Positions 45,283 through 57,421 are shown, counted from the stretch's first letter. The stretch is 64,000 nucleotides of DNA from Burkholderia sp. (GCA_031253835.1 JAIRVP010000012.1:1-64000), one strand, 5' to 3'. Notes: generated by a model not told the origin, from the letters alone. Numbers and translations are program-made.

Positions 45283-47067
45283 ATGAAGACGATGGTACGC
45301 AACAAGACCTTCTGGGTGTTTCTCGTGGTGCTGTTCGCGCTGCCGGTGCTGCCCGGCGCGCTGCAGGTGCCCGAGTACTGGATCACGCTGCTGAACTACA
45401 TCGGCCTCTATGCGATCGTCGCGATCGGGCTCGTGCTGCTGACGGGCGTCGGCGGGATGACGAGCTTCGGGCAGGCCGCGTTCGTCGGCATCGGCGCGTA
45501 TGCAACCGCGTTCCTGACGACGCGCTACGGCGTGTCGCCGTGGCTCGCGCTGATCGTCGGCGTCGTGCTGACGGCGCTCGTCGCGCTCGTGCTGGGTGCC
45601 GTGACGATGCGGCTGTCCGGGCACTTCCTGCCGCTCGGCACGATCGCGTGGGGCCTCGCGCTGTTCTACCTGTTCGGCAACCTCGAGCTGCTCGGCAAGT
45701 ACGACGGGATCAACGGGATTCCGGCGCTGAACCTGTTCGGCATCACGCTCGAAAGCGGCCGCAGCCTGTACTTCCTGATCTGGGCCGTCGTACTGGCCGC
45801 GATCGTGTCGGTGCAGAACCTGCTGAACAGCCGCCCGGGCCGCGCGATCCGCGCACTGCGCGGCGGCGGCGTGATGGCCGAGGCGATGGGCGTGAACACC
45901 GCGTGGATGCGCGTCGTGATCTTCGTCTACGCAGCGGTGCTGGCAGCCGTGTCGGGCTTCCTGTACGCGCACCTGCAGCGTGCGGTGAACCCGACCCCGT
46001 TCGGCCTGAACCACGGGATCGAATTCCTGTTCATGGCCGTGGTCGGCGGCGTGTCGCACGTGTGGGGCGCGGTGCTCGGCGCGGCGATCCTCACCGTGCT
46101 GCAGGACTACCTGCAGACGCTGCTGCCGAAGCTGCTCGGCTCGGAAGGCAACTTCGAGATCATCGTGTTCGGCGTGCTGATGGTGCTGCTGCTGCAGTAC
46201 GCGCGCCAGGGCGTGTGGCCGTTCGTTGCGCGGCTGTTCCCGCGCGGGCCGCGTGCACATGTGCCCGAGCAGGCCGACCCGCTGCCGCAGCGTGCGAAGC
46301 CGGCGGCCGGCGAGCCGCTGCTCGTCGTCGACAACGCGCGCAAGCAGTTCGGCGGGCTCGTGGCCGTCAACGACGTCAGCTTCGACGTGAAAGCGGGGCA
46401 GATCATCGGGCTGATCGGCCCGAACGGCGCCGGCAAGTCGACCACGTTCAACCTCGTGACGGGCGTGCTGAAGCCGACGGGCGGCACGATCACGTTCCGT
46501 GGCGAGCGTATCGACGGGCTCACGTCGCGCCAGATCGTCCGCCGCGGCATCGGCCGGACGTTCCAGCACGTGAAGCTGCTGCCGGCGATGACGGTGCTCG
46601 AGAACGTCGCGATCGGTGCGCATCTGCGCGGCCATACGGGCGTGTGGCGCAGCATCGCGCGGCTCAATGCACACGAGGAAGCGCAGCTGCTGGCCGAAGC
46701 CGCACGCCAGATCCGCCGCGTGGGGCTCGAGAAGCACATGTACGACGAAGCGGGCAGCCTCGCGCTCGGCCAGCAGCGGATTCTCGAAATCGCGCGTGCG
46801 CTGTGCTGCGATCCGACGCTGCTGCTGCTCGACGAGCCGGCTGCCGGGCTGCGTTATCAGGAGAAGCAACAGCTTGCCGACCTGCTGCGACGGCTGAAGG
46901 CAGAAGGCATGAGCGTGTTGCTCGTGGAACATGACATGGATTTCGTGATGAATCTCACCGACCGGCTGGTGGTGATGGAGTTCGGCACGCGGATCGCGGA
47001 AGGGCTGCCGCAGGATGTGCAGCAGGATCCGGCCGTGCTCGAAGCGTATCTGGGCGGGGTGGAGTGA
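45283..47067 (+). CDS. Fused ABC permease-ATPase (LivM-LivG), system 2
   Basis: A 594-residue fusion. Residues 1 to about 320 form a LivM permease ([20 protein letters not shown]). A linker rich in Pro and Ala (about 321-343) follows. From about 345 there is a LivG ATPase with Walker [10 protein letters not shown] (about 380), signature [15 protein letters not shown] and Walker [12 protein letters not shown]. Fusion would keep these two subunits at fixed ratio. It overlaps the following livF by 4 bp. Confidence 0.93.
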   Translation: MKTMVRNKTFWVFLVVLFALPVLPGALQVPEYWITLLNYIGLYAIVAIGLVLLTGVGGMTSFGQAAFVGIGAYATAFLTTRYGVSPWLALIVGVVLTALVALVLGAVTMRLSGHFLPLGTIAWGLALFYLFGNLELLGKYDGINGIPALNLFGITLESGRSLYFLIWAVVLAAIVSVQNLLNSRPGRAIRALRGGGVMAEAMGVNTAWMRVVIFVYAAVLAAVSGFLYAHLQRAVNPTPFGLNHGIEFLFMAVVGGVSHVWGAVLGAAILTVLQDYLQTLLPKLLGSEGNFEIIVFGVLMVLLLQYARQGVWPFVARLFPRGPRAHVPEQADPLPQRAKPAAGEPLLVVDNARKQFGGLVAVNDVSFDVKAGQIIGLIGPNGAGKSTTFNLVTGVLKPTGGTITFRGERIDGLTSRQIVRRGIGRTFQHVKLLPAMTVLENVAIGAHLRGHTGVWRSIARLNAHEEAQLLAEAARQIRRVGLEKHMYDEAGSLALGQQRILEIARALCCDPTLLLLDEPAAGLRYQEKQQLADLLRRLKAEGMSVLLVEHDMDFVMNLTDRLVVMEFGTRIAEGLPQDVQQDPAVLEAYLGGVE

Positions 47068-47822
47068 TGACGGACACGACGATGCCGATTCTCGAAGTGC
47101 GCGGGCTGGCGGTGCGGTACGGGAAGGTGGAGGCGCTGCACGGCGCGGCGATCAAGGTCGGTGCCGGGCAGATCGTCAGCGTGATCGGCCCGAACGGCGC
47201 CGGCAAGTCGACTTTGCTGAACGCGATCATGGGTGCGTTGCCGGTAACGGGACATGCGTCGGGCGCGGTCGTGTATCGCGGCAAGGACGTCGGCGCGTTG
47301 CCGGTCGAGCAGCGTGTCGCGCGCGGGATGTGCCTCGTACCGGAAAAGCGTGAGCTGTTCAGCACGATGACGGTCGAAGACAACCTCGTACTGGGCGCAT
47401 ATCGCCGCAAGCAGGCCGGCGAATCGAACTTCCTAGACCAGCTCGATCACGTGTTCGCGCTGTTCCCGCGGCTGAAGGAGCGCCGCAAGCAGGCGGCCGG
47501 TACGCTGTCAGGCGGCGAGCGGCAGATGCTTGCAGTCGGCCGCGCGCTGATGGGCAAGCCCGACCTGCTGATGCTCGACGAGCCGAGCCTCGGGCTCGCG
47601 CCGCTGATCGTGAAGGAGATCTTTCATATCATCAGCGCGTTGCGCGGGACGGGTGTGGCAACGCTGCTGATCGAGCAGAACGCGCGGGCGGCATTGCAGA
47701 TCTCGGACTACGGCTATGTGCTGGAGACGGGAGAGTTTGCGCTGGAAGGGCCGGCTGCCGAACTGGCGCAGAATCCGCGCGTGATCGAAACGTACCTTGG
47801 GCTGGCGAAGAAGACGGCTTGA
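47064..47822 (+). CDS. livF: ABC transporter ATPase LivF, system 2
   Basis: A 252-residue ATPase: Walker [15 protein letters not shown] (normal Lys, unlike system 1), signature [17 protein letters not shown], Walker [14 protein letters not shown] and switch LLIEQN. It overlaps the fused permease-ATPase by 4 bp and closes the second cluster. A parS site follows 32 bp after its stop. Confidence 0.93.
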   Translation: MMTDTTMPILEVRGLAVRYGKVEALHGAAIKVGAGQIVSVIGPNGAGKSTLLNAIMGALPVTGHASGAVVYRGKDVGALPVEQRVARGMCLVPEKRELFSTMTVEDNLVLGAYRRKQAGESNFLDQLDHVFALFPRLKERRKQAAGTLSGGERQMLAVGRALMGKPDLLMLDEPSLGLAPLIVKEIFHIISALRGTGVATLLIEQNARAALQISDYGYVLETGEFALEGPAAELAQNPRVIETYLGLAKKTA

Positions 47823-47849
47823 TTGTCGGGACAGTTGGCGGGAAACGGG

Positions 47850-47875
47850 CGGCGTGTTTCACGTGAAACACGCCG
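47850..47875. other. parS centromere site within a 26-bp palindrome
   Basis: The 16-bp TGTTTCACGTGAAACA (47855-47870) is the universal bacterial chromosomal parS recognised by ParB. Here symmetry extends on both sides to 26 bp (47850-47875), then TTTTTGTTT follows. ParB is encoded 4 kb downstream. The palindrome with its T-tract may also act as a terminator of the livF transcript. Confidence 0.92.
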
Positions 47876-48248
47876 TTTTTGTTTGTGGGCGAGGTCTTGA
47901 TGGCGCGAGGTCTGGGGATAAGTGTCGCGGGAATAGTCTCAAGCCCTGTGCAGGGGCGGCTCGCTCCACAGGCCGACGATGCGCGGCGCCTCGGTGGACA
48001 AGAATTGTGGCAACCGACAGAAATGCTGTGAGGAGGAGGGGGGGGGCACAGCATGCCGCGTTTGTTCTGCCTCGCAGGTCACAGGCATCGATCAGGTGAC
48101 GTGTTCCTCATCGCCAAGTTTTTGCACGGATACAACGATGTGTGCCGAATCGTCCACAGCCATTGCCAGAGCGGGTCCGACACCCCGAATTCACCTGTCC
48201 ACAGCCGAAAAAACGACGAAATGCACAGACCCTACCATTCGGACGGCA

Positions 48249-48276
48249 TTCGGGCGAAAAGCGAACCCGCTATAAT
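48249..48276 (+). promoter_or_regulatory. Candidate promoter of gidA
   Basis: TATAAT (48271-48276) is a perfect -10; TTCGGG, 16 bp upstream, is a moderate -35. The mnmG ATG is 57 bp further. Confidence 0.65.
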
Positions 48277-48332
48277 TCGGCCCATACATTTCTCTGATAG
48301 GTTCGTGCGCAGCCCTGCGTGCGGAATCCACC

Positions 48333-50303
48333 ATGCTTTTTCCCACAGAATTTGACGTCATCGTCGTCGGTGGCGGTCATGCCGGCACGGAAGCCGCGCT
48401 GGCGTCCGCCCGTATGGGCGCGAAGACGCTACTGCTGACCCACAACATCGAAACGCTCGGGCAGATGAGCTGCAATCCGTCGATCGGCGGCATTGGCAAG
48501 GGCCATCTGGTCAAGGAAGTCGACGCACTGGGCGGCGCAATGGCCGCCGCGACGGACGAGAGCGGTATTCAGTTCCGGATCCTCAATTCGTCGAAGGGCC
48601 CGGCCGTGCGGGCGACGCGCGCGCAGGCCGACCGCATCCTGTACAAGGCCGCGATCCGCCACCGGCTCGAGAATCAGCCGAACCTGTGGCTGTTCCAGCA
48701 GGCCGTCGACGATCTGATGGTCGAAGGCGACCGCGTGGTGGGCGCCGTCACGCAGATCGGCATCCGCTTCCGCGCCCGCGCGGTCGTGCTGACAGCCGGC
48801 ACGTTCCTCGACGGCAAGATCCACGTCGGCCTGAACAACTACACGGGTGGCCGCGCGGGCGATCCCGCGGCCGTGTCGCTGTCGTCGCGCCTGAAGGAGC
48901 TGAAGCTGCCGCAGGGCCGCCTGAAGACCGGGACGCCGCCGCGTATCGACGGCCGGACGATCGACTTCTCGCAGCTCGACGAGCAGCCGGGCGATCTCGA
49001 TCCAATCCCCGTGTTCTCGTTCCTGGGCCGCGCGGAGCAACATCCGCAGCAGCTGCCGTGCTGGGTCACGCACACGAACGAGCGCACGCACGACATCATT
49101 CGCGGTGGTCTCGACCGTTCGCCTATGTATACAGGCGTGATCGAAGGCGTCGGGCCGCGCTATTGCCCGTCGATCGAGGACAAGATCCACCGGTTCGCGT
49201 CGAAGGAATCGCACCAGATCTTCCTCGAGCCGGAAGGGCTGACGACCAACGAGTTCTACCCGAACGGGATCTCGACGAGCCTGCCGTTCGACGTCCAGCT
49301 CGAGCTCGTGCACTCGATGCGCGGCCTCGAGAACGCGCACATCCTGCGCCCCGGCTATGCGATCGAGTACGACTACTTCGACCCGCGCGCGCTGAAGGCG
49401 TCGCTCGAGACGAAGGCGATCAACGGGCTGTTCTTTGCGGGCCAGATTAACGGCACTACGGGCTACGAAGAAGCGGCTGCGCAGGGCCTCCTGGCCGGCC
49501 TCAATGCGGGCCGCTACGTGCAGGAGAAGGACGCATGGTGCCCGCGTCGCGACCAGGCTTACCTGGGCGTGCTGGTCGACGATCTCGTCACGCGCGGCGT
49601 GGCCGAGCCGTACCGGATGTTCACGAGCCGCGCCGAGTATCGCCTGAGCCTGCGTGAAGACAATGCCGACATGCGCCTGACCGAGGTCGGCCGCGAACTG
49701 GGGCTCGTCGACGACGCGCGCTGGGACGCATTCAGCCGGAAGCGTGACGCTGTTTCACGTGAAACCGAACGCCTGAAGTCGACGTGGGTCACGCCGAAGA
49801 CGCTGCCGCCGGAAGAGGCGACTGCGCTGCTGGGCAAGGCGATCGATCACGAATACAGTCTCGCCGAGCTGCTGCGCCGCCCGGGCATCAGCTACGACGG
49901 CGTGTGTGGCCTGAAGGGTGGCGAATGCGGCCCTGCGGAGCCGCTCACCGACGATCCGGTGTTGCTCGAGCAGATCAAGGAGCAGGTCGAGATCGGCATC
50001 AAGTATCAGGGCTATATCGAGCGCCAGGCATCCGAGATCGAACGCAACGACGCGAACGAGAACACGCGTTTGCCGGACGGTATCGATTACCGCGAAGTGC
50101 GCGGGCTGTCGTTCGAAGTGAGCCAGAAGCTGAACGAGTTCCGGCCGGAAACGATCGGGCAGGCATCGCGCATTTCGGGCGTCACGCCGGCGGCGATCTC
50201 GCTGCTGATGGTGCACCTGAAGCGTCGCGGCCTGGGCCGCCGGAATGGCACTGCCGCTGAGGCAACGGAGCAGGGGGACGGCGCTGTCCCGACGCAACAA
50301 TGA
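48333..50303 (+). CDS. mnmG: tRNA uridine 5-carboxymethylaminomethyl modification enzyme MnmG (GidA)
   Basis: A 656-residue FAD protein. The dinucleotide fold is [20 protein letters not shown] (GGGHAG at 13-18); other family blocks are [34 protein letters not shown] and [16 protein letters not shown]. With MnmE it places the cmnm5 group on U34 of several tRNAs. The C-terminal helical domain ([19 protein letters not shown]) binds MnmE. It heads a gidA-gidB-parA-parB cluster and overlaps rsmG by 4 bp. A second parS is inside its coding sequence (codons 474-478). Confidence 0.97.
   Translation: MLFPTEFDVIVVGGGHAGTEAALASARMGAKTLLLTHNIETLGQMSCNPSIGGIGKGHLVKEVDALGGAMAAATDESGIQFRILNSSKGPAVRATRAQADRILYKAAIRHRLENQPNLWLFQQAVDDLMVEGDRVVGAVTQIGIRFRARAVVLTAGTFLDGKIHVGLNNYTGGRAGDPAAVSLSSRLKELKLPQGRLKTGTPPRIDGRTIDFSQLDEQPGDLDPIPVFSFLGRAEQHPQQLPCWVTHTNERTHDIIRGGLDRSPMYTGVIEGVGPRYCPSIEDKIHRFASKESHQIFLEPEGLTTNEFYPNGISTSLPFDVQLELVHSMRGLENAHILRPGYAIEYDYFDPRALKASLETKAINGLFFAGQINGTTGYEEAAAQGLLAGLNAGRYVQEKDAWCPRRDQAYLGVLVDDLVTRGVAEPYRMFTSRAEYRLSLREDNADMRLTEVGRELGLVDDARWDAFSRKRDAVSRETERLKSTWVTPKTLPPEEATALLGKAIDHEYSLAELLRRPGISYDGVCGLKGGECGPAEPLTDDPVLLEQIKEQVEIGIKYQGYIERQASEIERNDANENTRLPDGIDYREVRGLSFEVSQKLNEFRPETIGQASRISGVTPAAISLLMVHLKRRGLGRRNGTAAEATEQGDGAVPTQQ
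49752..49765. other. parS site inside gidA
   Basis: GTTTCACGTGAAAC is a perfect 14-bp parS core. It is in frame in gidA, encoding VSRET (codons 474-478) through GTT TCA CGT GAA ACC. GTT and TCA are uncommon in this GC-rich genome, which suggests selection for the DNA site. Confidence 0.88.
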
Positions 50304-50986
50304 CGGCGCGTCGCGCGCCGGCGGTTAATCGGGACGTACTGGAACAGATGCTCGTCGAAGGCACGACGGCGCTCGACCTTACGCTGACAGATACACAGCG
50401 CAACCAGCTGCTCGACTATGTCGCGCTGCTCGGCAAGTGGAACGCGGTCTACAACCTGACCGCGATCCGCGACCCGAAGCAGATGCTGATCCAGCACATC
50501 CTCGATTCGCTTTCGATCGTCCCGCATCTGCGCGGCCGTGCATCGGCGCGCGTGCTCGACGTCGGCTCGGGCGGCGGGCTGCCCGGCATCGTGCTGGCAA
50601 TCGTCGAGCCGGGCTGGCAGGTCACGCTGAACGATATCGTGCAGAAGAAGTCTGCATTCCAGACGCAGATGCGCGCGGAGCTGAAGCTCGCGAACCTGTC
50701 GGTCGTCACCGGTCGGGTCGAATCGCTGCAGCCGGGTGTCGAAGTGCCGGAAAAATTCGACATGATCGTATCCCGCGCTTTCGCGGATCTGTCCGACTTC
50801 GTTAAACTTGCTCGACATCTGGTCGCGCCGGGCGGATCGATCTGGGCAATGAAAGGCGTCCACCCGGATGACGAAATTGCGCGCTTGCCGGAAGGCAGCC
50901 GCGTGAAGCAGACGATACGGCTGGCGGTGCCGCTGCTCGATGCCGAACGGCATCTGTTCGAAGTGGCCGTCGACGACGCGAATTGA
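50300..50986 (+). CDS. rsmG: 16S rRNA (guanine-527-N7) methyltransferase RsmG (GidB)
   Basis: A 228-residue SAM methyltransferase. [20 protein letters not shown] and [12 protein letters not shown] are typical N-terminal blocks. The SAM loop is [17 protein letters not shown] (85-101), and GRVE marks the acidic strand. It methylates G527 of 16S rRNA; loss gives low-level streptomycin resistance. The start overlaps gidA by 4 bp. It precedes parA by 51 bp. Confidence 0.96.
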   Translation: MTARRAPAVNRDVLEQMLVEGTTALDLTLTDTQRNQLLDYVALLGKWNAVYNLTAIRDPKQMLIQHILDSLSIVPHLRGRASARVLDVGSGGGLPGIVLAIVEPGWQVTLNDIVQKKSAFQTQMRAELKLANLSVVTGRVESLQPGVEVPEKFDMIVSRAFADLSDFVKLARHLVAPGGSIWAMKGVHPDDEIARLPEGSRVKQTIRLAVPLLDAERHLFEVAVDDAN

Positions 50987-51037
50987 AGGCACGCGGTAGC
51001 GTGCCGTTTGTTTGAAGGTAAAGGGAACACACCAACG

Positions 51038-51817
51038 ATGGCAAAGATCTTCTGCGTTGCGAACCAGAAGGGGGGCGTCGGCAAGACGACGACATCGGTC
51101 AATCTCGCCGCAAGCCTGGCAGCGCAGGAGCAACGAGTCCTGCTGATCGATCTCGACCCGCAGGGCAACGCGACGATGGGCAGCGGGATCGACAAGGCCG
51201 CTTGCGAAGCGACCGTGTACGAGGTGCTGGTCGACGGCGTGTCGGTCACCGACGCGCGCATCCGTCCGGAAGGCGTCACCTATGACGTGCTGCCTGCGAA
51301 CCGCGAGCTGTCCGGTGCCGAGATCGAACTGATCAGCATCGACAACCGCGAGCGCCGGCTGAAGGCCGCGCTCGAGCGCGTGGCCGACGACTACGATTTC
51401 GTGCTGATCGATTGCCCGCCGACGCTGTCGCTGCTCACGCTGAACGGGCTGTGCGCGGCACATGGTGTCGTGATCCCGATGCAGTGCGAGTACTTCGCGC
51501 TGGAGGGGTTGTCGGACCTCGTCAACACGATCAAGCAGGTTCACGCGAACATGAACCGCGACCTGAAGATCATCGGCTTGCTGCGCGTGATGTTCGATCC
51601 GCGCATCACGCTGCAGCAGCAAGTCTCCGATCAACTGAAAGCGCACTTCGGCGACAAGGTGTTCGACGCGGTGATTCCGCGCAACGTGCGCCTGGCGGAA
51701 GCGCCGAGTTACGGGTTGCCGGGCGTCGTGTTCGACCGCAACTCGCGCGGTGCGCAAGCCTATCTCCAGTTCGGCGCCGAGATGATCGAACGCGTTCGCG
51801 CGTTCGAGGTGTCGTGA
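51038..51817 (+). CDS. parA: Chromosome partitioning ATPase ParA (Soj)
   Basis: A 259-residue ParA/Soj ATPase. The deviant Walker A is NQKGGVGKTTTSVNLAASLA (Lys11 and Lys16), Walker B is VLLIDLDPQGNATMGSG and the D-box FVLIDCPPTLSLLT. ATP-bound ParA coats the nucleoid and pulls ParB-parS complexes. The small type without an N-terminal HTH is typical of chromosomes. ATG 51038 is chosen (MAKIFCVANQKGG); the longer frame adds ten residues. parB follows after 31 bp. Confidence 0.97.
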   Translation: MAKIFCVANQKGGVGKTTTSVNLAASLAAQEQRVLLIDLDPQGNATMGSGIDKAACEATVYEVLVDGVSVTDARIRPEGVTYDVLPANRELSGAEIELISIDNRERRLKAALERVADDYDFVLIDCPPTLSLLTLNGLCAAHGVVIPMQCEYFALEGLSDLVNTIKQVHANMNRDLKIIGLLRVMFDPRITLQQQVSDQLKAHFGDKVFDAVIPRNVRLAEAPSYGLPGVVFDRNSRGAQAYLQFGAEMIERVRAFEVS

Positions 51818-51848
51818 TCCGGACATGAGCGAAGCGAGGAAGAAAGAC

Positions 51849-52742
51849 ATGAACGCGGTACCAAAGAAGAAGGGCTTGGGACGTGGCCTCGAAGCGCTGC
51901 TCGGCGGCAGTGCCGATATCACCGAAGCGGTGAAGATCGAAGGGGCACCGAACACGCTCGCGCTCGGCAAGCTGCAGGCCGGCAAGTACCAGCCGCGGAC
52001 GCGGATGGACGAGGGTAGCCTGCAGGAGCTCGCGGCGAGCATTCGCGCGCAGGGCGTGATGCAGCCGATCCTGGTACGGCCCATTTCGTCAGACAAATAC
52101 GAGATCATCGCGGGCGAGCGGCGCTTCCGCGCGGCGCGCCTGGCCGGTCTCGATGAAGTGCCGGTACTCGTGAAGGACGTGTCCGATCAGGCTGCCGCCG
52201 CGATGGCGCTGATCGAGAACATCCAGCGCGAGGATCTGAACCCGCTTGAAGAGGCGCACGGTATCCAGCGCCTGCTCGACGAGTTCGGTTTCACGCACGA
52301 ACAGGCGGCCGAATCGGTCGGCCGTTCGCGCAGCGCGGTATCGAACCTGCTGCGCCTGCTGAACCTCGCGTCGCCGGTGCAGACGATGCTGCTGGCCGGC
52401 GATCTCGACATGGGCCACGCGCGTGCGCTGCTCGCTGTCGATGCCGCAACGCAGATCACGCTCGCGCACCAGGTCGTCAACAAGCGCATGTCGGTGCGCG
52501 AGACCGAGAAGCTGGTGTCGCACACGACGAAGGAAGCGCCGGCCGTGAAGGCGCGCGCGAAAGACGACGGTGGCCGCGATACACGCCGTCTCGAGGAGGA
52601 GTTGTCTGACCTGCTCGCGTCGACCGTGAAGATCAAGCTCGGCCGCCGCGGGCGCGGGCAGGTGTTGATCGACTTCGGCAACCTCGACGCGCTCGAGGGC
52701 ATTCTCGTGCGGCTGCGCGGTAACGTCGCGACCGAAGAGTAA
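51849..52742 (+). CDS. parB: Chromosome partitioning CTPase ParB (Spo0J)
   Basis: A 297-residue ParB. KKKGLGRGLEALLGG begins the protein. The CTP-binding region has QPRTRMDEGSLQELAASIRA and GERRFRAARLAG; the HTH domain is DEFGFTHEQAAESVGRSRSA; a dimerisation domain closes it (FGNLDALEGILVRL). It loads on parS and spreads as a CTP-dependent clamp. ATG 51849 has GAGGAAGAAA 5-14 bp before it and is preferred to ATG 51825. parS sites at 47850-47875 and 49752-49765 are its expected targets. Confidence 0.96.
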   Translation: MNAVPKKKGLGRGLEALLGGSADITEAVKIEGAPNTLALGKLQAGKYQPRTRMDEGSLQELAASIRAQGVMQPILVRPISSDKYEIIAGERRFRAARLAGLDEVPVLVKDVSDQAAAAMALIENIQREDLNPLEEAHGIQRLLDEFGFTHEQAAESVGRSRSAVSNLLRLLNLASPVQTMLLAGDLDMGHARALLAVDAATQITLAHQVVNKRMSVRETEKLVSHTTKEAPAVKARAKDDGGRDTRRLEEELSDLLASTVKIKLGRRGRGQVLIDFGNLDALEGILVRLRGNVATEE

Positions 52743-52752
52743 CGGGCTGCCG

Positions 52753-53883
52753 ATGGAGGGGACGGGCGCACCGGCGCCTCGCCGGTGGCTCGGCTGGCTT
52801 GCGCAGGAACCGGTTCTGTCGGTCCTTGCGCTTGGCCTGATCGTGCTGCAATGGGTGCGCCCGCAACCATTTGCAGTACTCGCCGGTCGTGTCGACTGGC
52901 AGACCGTCGCGACGCTCGCGGGCCTGCTGATGCTGACCAAGGCACTCGAGCTGTCCGGCTGCCTGATGTGGCTCGCGCACCGCATCGTTCATCGCGTGCA
53001 TTCCGAACGCGGGCTCGCGATGCTGCTCGTCGGGTTCGCTGCAGTGCTGTCGATGTGGCTCACCAACGACGTAGCGCTGTTCGTCGTCGTGCCGTTGATG
53101 GTGTCGTTGCGTGCACTGACGCCGCTGCCGTTCCGGCGCCTCGTGATCGTCGTCGCGCTGGCCGTCAACGCGGGGTCCGTCGCGACGCCGCTCGGCAATC
53201 CCCAGAATCTTTTCCTATGGCAATTGAGCGGCGTGTCGTTCGGCCGCTTCGTGGTCACGCTCGGGCCGCTCGCACTCGCGCTGATGGCGCTGCTGCTCGT
53301 GCTGACTGCCTGCATGTTTCGCGCGAAACCGCTCGACCTGTCCGGCGATGCCATCGCATTGCCTGTACAACGCATGCACGCGCTGATCGCGGCCGTGTTG
53401 TTCGCCGCGTTCGTGCTGCTTGCCGATGCGCATCATCCGCTGCCGGGCCTCATCGGTGTCGCCATCGTGCTGCTCGCCGTCAAACGCGACGCAGTCCTAA
53501 AGATCGACTGGCTGCTGCTGCTGATTTTCGTGCTGATGTTCGTCGTGCTGCGCACTGCGGCTGCGCTGCCCGTCGTGCACGACACGATCGCGCATGCACG
53601 ACTCGATTCGCCGCTGCGCGTCTATGCCGCCGGCGCGGTGCTGTCACAGGCGATCAGCAATGTGCCGGCCGCGATCCTGCTGTCGGAATTCACGCACGAC
53701 TGGCGCGCGCTTGCCTTCGGCGTATCGGTCGGCGGTTTCGGTTTCGCGATCGGCTCGCTCGCGAACCTGATCGCGGTGCGTCTCGCGAAGGAGCCGCGCA
53801 TGTGGCTGCCGTTCCATCTGGTGTCGATTCCGTTCGCGCTCGTGAGCGCGGTACTCGGCGCGTGGCTGCTCGTTCACGGTTGA
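52753..53883 (+). CDS. SLC13/ArsB-like anion transporter
   Basis: A 376-residue integral membrane protein with 10-11 hydrophobic segments of the ion-transporter (IT) superfamily. Helix-hairpin motifs WLTNDVALFVVVPLM and ATPLGNPQNLFLW in the first half and SQAISNVPAAILLS in the second are the substrate-binding signatures seen in ArsB, NhaD, CitM and DASS families. The anion is not identifiable. It follows parB by 10 bp and may be read on the same transcript. Confidence 0.85.
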   Translation: MEGTGAPAPRRWLGWLAQEPVLSVLALGLIVLQWVRPQPFAVLAGRVDWQTVATLAGLLMLTKALELSGCLMWLAHRIVHRVHSERGLAMLLVGFAAVLSMWLTNDVALFVVVPLMVSLRALTPLPFRRLVIVVALAVNAGSVATPLGNPQNLFLWQLSGVSFGRFVVTLGPLALALMALLLVLTACMFRAKPLDLSGDAIALPVQRMHALIAAVLFAAFVLLADAHHPLPGLIGVAIVLLAVKRDAVLKIDWLLLLIFVLMFVVLRTAAALPVVHDTIAHARLDSPLRVYAAGAVLSQAISNVPAAILLSEFTHDWRALAFGVSVGGFGFAIGSLANLIAVRLAKEPRMWLPFHLVSIPFALVSAVLGAWLLVHG

Positions 53884-54341
53884 GCGAAACGGGTGAGTGC
53901 GGCACAGATGCGCGAGTCGATTGGCGGGGAGGGTGCACAGCCTCGGCAGTGGCTACAGGCTGTTGATAAGTGCAGCAACCCACAGTCGAACAACTGTGGT
54001 GGCGCGACAACTGATTGGACGTATCGATGCATGAGCGTCCGGTCGAAATTCGCACGTCGCGCGCGGCCGATCGGCCACAGCGTTTCGCGTGTTCCGGGGC
54101 GTCGCGCCGGGTCATTCGGGATGGGCGCGTCTCCGCGCATTCCCCGCGGCGATCGTGCCGCTCCGTCCGGGCCCGTATCGGGCATCGATTCCCCGTCATT
54201 CCCCCCATCGCCGGCTTTTTTCGTGCAAGAAATACCGGTGCAAAAAACCGACCTTACAACTGTCATCGTACGTCGTTGAATCGGGCGTTTTTCCACATGA
54301 TGAGGCGTCGTTTTATGCAGGTTTTTGTCGCTTCTAAAGCC

Positions 54342-54370
54342 TTGAATCACTTGCAACTATCGCTTACAAT
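54342..54370 (+). promoter_or_regulatory. Promoter of the atp operon
   Basis: TTGAAT (54342-54347) and TACAAT (54365-54370) are separated by exactly 17 bp. Each has one or two mismatches to the sigma-70 consensus. The predicted start, near 54377, is 75 bp before atpI. Confidence 0.7.
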
Positions 54371-54393
54371 CGCCCGGATTTGTTAGCTAGGCA

Positions 54394-54421
54394 CCCCTGA
54401 AAGCTTTCAGAAAGCTTGGGG
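54394..54421 (+). other. Hairpin in the 5' leader of the atp mRNA
   Basis: CCCC and AAGCTT pair with AAGCTT and GGGG around a 5-nt loop, with a 3-nt TGA bulge on the left arm. It would sit about 17 nt from the predicted 5' end of the atp transcript. No U-tract follows, so it is not a terminator. Confidence 0.55.
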
Positions 54422-54451
54422 TCGGGTTCAAGGACTTTGCGGAAGATTGCG

Positions 54452-56279
<1,828 letters not shown>

Positions 56280-56408
56280 GGTTCCTCGGAAATATGCGTC
56301 CGGCGCAAGCCGGCGCAGGGCGGAACGGAGACTTGGGGCGCTGATCGAATGCAACTCGATGAGCGCCTTACCGTTTCATTTTTCCGGAATAGCAGATAAG
56401 GAAACACC

Positions 56409-56879
56409 GTGAATCTCAACGCAACTCTGTTTGCGCAAATGGTCGTGTTCCTGGTCCTCGCGTGGTTCACGATGAAATTCGTGTGGCCGCCGTTGATCAA
56501 CGCCCTCGACGAACGTTCGAAGAAGATCGCCGACGGCCTTGCCGCCGCCGAGAAGGGCAAAGCGGAACTCGACGCAGCGCACAAGCGCGTGGACCAGGAA
56601 CTCGCGCAGGCCCGCAATGACGGCCAGCAGCGCATCGCCGACGCTGAAAAGCGTGCCCAGGCGGTCGCCGAGGAAATCAAGGCCAACGCCCAGGCTGAAG
56701 CCGCCCGCATCGTCGCTCAGGCGAAGGCGGAAGCAGAACAGCAAATCGTGAAGGCGCGCGAAGCGCTGCGTGGCGAAGTCGCCTCGCTGGCCGTGAAGGG
56801 CGCCGAGCAGATCCTGAAGCGCGAAGTCGATCAAACGGCCCACGCCCAACTGCTGAATCAACTGAAAGCCGAGCTCTGA
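56409..56879 (+). CDS. atpF: F1Fo ATP synthase subunit b
   Basis: A 156-residue stator subunit. One N-terminal TM helix ([20 protein letters not shown]) is followed by a long Ala/Glu/Lys-rich helix forming the dimeric coiled-coil stalk. The start codon is GTG at 56409, after ATAAGGAAACACC. The gene ends 2 bp before atpH. Confidence 0.96.
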   Translation: MNLNATLFAQMVVFLVLAWFTMKFVWPPLINALDERSKKIADGLAAAEKGKAELDAAHKRVDQELAQARNDGQQRIADAEKRAQAVAEEIKANAQAEAARIVAQAKAEAEQQIVKAREALRGEVASLAVKGAEQILKREVDQTAHAQLLNQLKAEL

Positions 56880-56881
56880 TC

Positions 56882-57421
56882 ATGGCCGAACTTGCAACCA
56901 TCGCCCGCCCTTACGCAGAAGCGCTGTTCCGCGTGGCCGAGGGAGGTGACATCGCCGCCTGGTCCACGCTCGTGCAAGAGCTGGCCCAGGTTGCGCGTCT
57001 GCCGGAAGTGCTGTCGGTCGCGTCGAGCCCGAAGGTGACGCGCACGCAAGTAGCCGAGTTGCTGCTTGCTGCGGTGAAGTCGCCGCTCGGAGCCGGCGCC
57101 GAAGCGAAGAACTTCGTGCAGATGCTGGTCGACAATCATCGCATCGCGCTGCTGCCGGAAATTGCCGAGCAGTTCGAGGCGCTCAAGAACGAACGTGAAG
57201 GTGCAGCCGACGCCGAGATCGTGAGCGCGTTCCCGCTGAACGGCGCGGATCTCGAAAGCCTCGTCTCTGGCCTCGAACGCAAGTTCAAGCGCAAGCTGAA
57301 GCCGACGGTCGAAGTCGATTCGTCGCTGATCGGCGGCGTGCGCGTGACGGTCGGCGACGAAGTGCTCGACACCTCGGTTCGCGCGCGCCTCGCATCGATG
57401 CAGGCTGCCTTGACCGCCTGA
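56882..57421 (+). CDS. atpH: F1Fo ATP synthase subunit delta
   Basis: A 179-residue stator subunit. An N-terminal six-helix domain binds the top of F1 ([18 protein letters not shown]); the C-terminal part binds subunit b and ends [20 protein letters not shown]. It follows atpF directly. Confidence 0.96.
   Translation: MAELATIARPYAEALFRVAEGGDIAAWSTLVQELAQVARLPEVLSVASSPKVTRTQVAELLLAAVKSPLGAGAEAKNFVQMLVDNHRIALLPEIAEQFEALKNEREGAADAEIVSAFPLNGADLESLVSGLERKFKRKLKPTVEVDSSLIGGVRVTVGDEVLDTSVRARLASMQAALTA

Larger units (their letters stand above)
47823..48332. other. Intergenic region livF-gidA with parS and gidA promoter
   Basis: Contents of this 510-bp stretch are the parS palindrome at 47850-47875, a DnaA-box variant TTATCCCCA on the minus strand (47913-47921) and GTCCACAG words near 48151 and 48196. 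The gidA promoter has TATAAT at 48271-48276 with TTCGGG 16 bp before. The same neighbourhood (left of gidA) holds oriC in E. coli, but here consensus DnaA boxes are lacking. Confidence 0.6.
53884..54451. other. Intergenic region upstream of the atp operon
   Basis: This 568-bp region has no recognisable gene. It contains a DnaA-box variant TTATCAACA (minus, 53961-53969), an AT-rich promoter stretch from 54210 to 54380 including the atp promoter at 54342-54370, and a hairpin at 54394-54421. Confidence 0.5.

Noticed and set aside
47913..47921. TTATCCCCA upstream of gidA as a sign of oriC at the classical gidA position
   Set aside because: One mismatched box with no further consensus boxes; the clusters at 21.4 and 24.5 kb are much stronger.
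53961..53969. TTATCAACA upstream of atpI as a DnaA box
   Set aside because: A single near match in 570 bp is expected by chance; no cluster.
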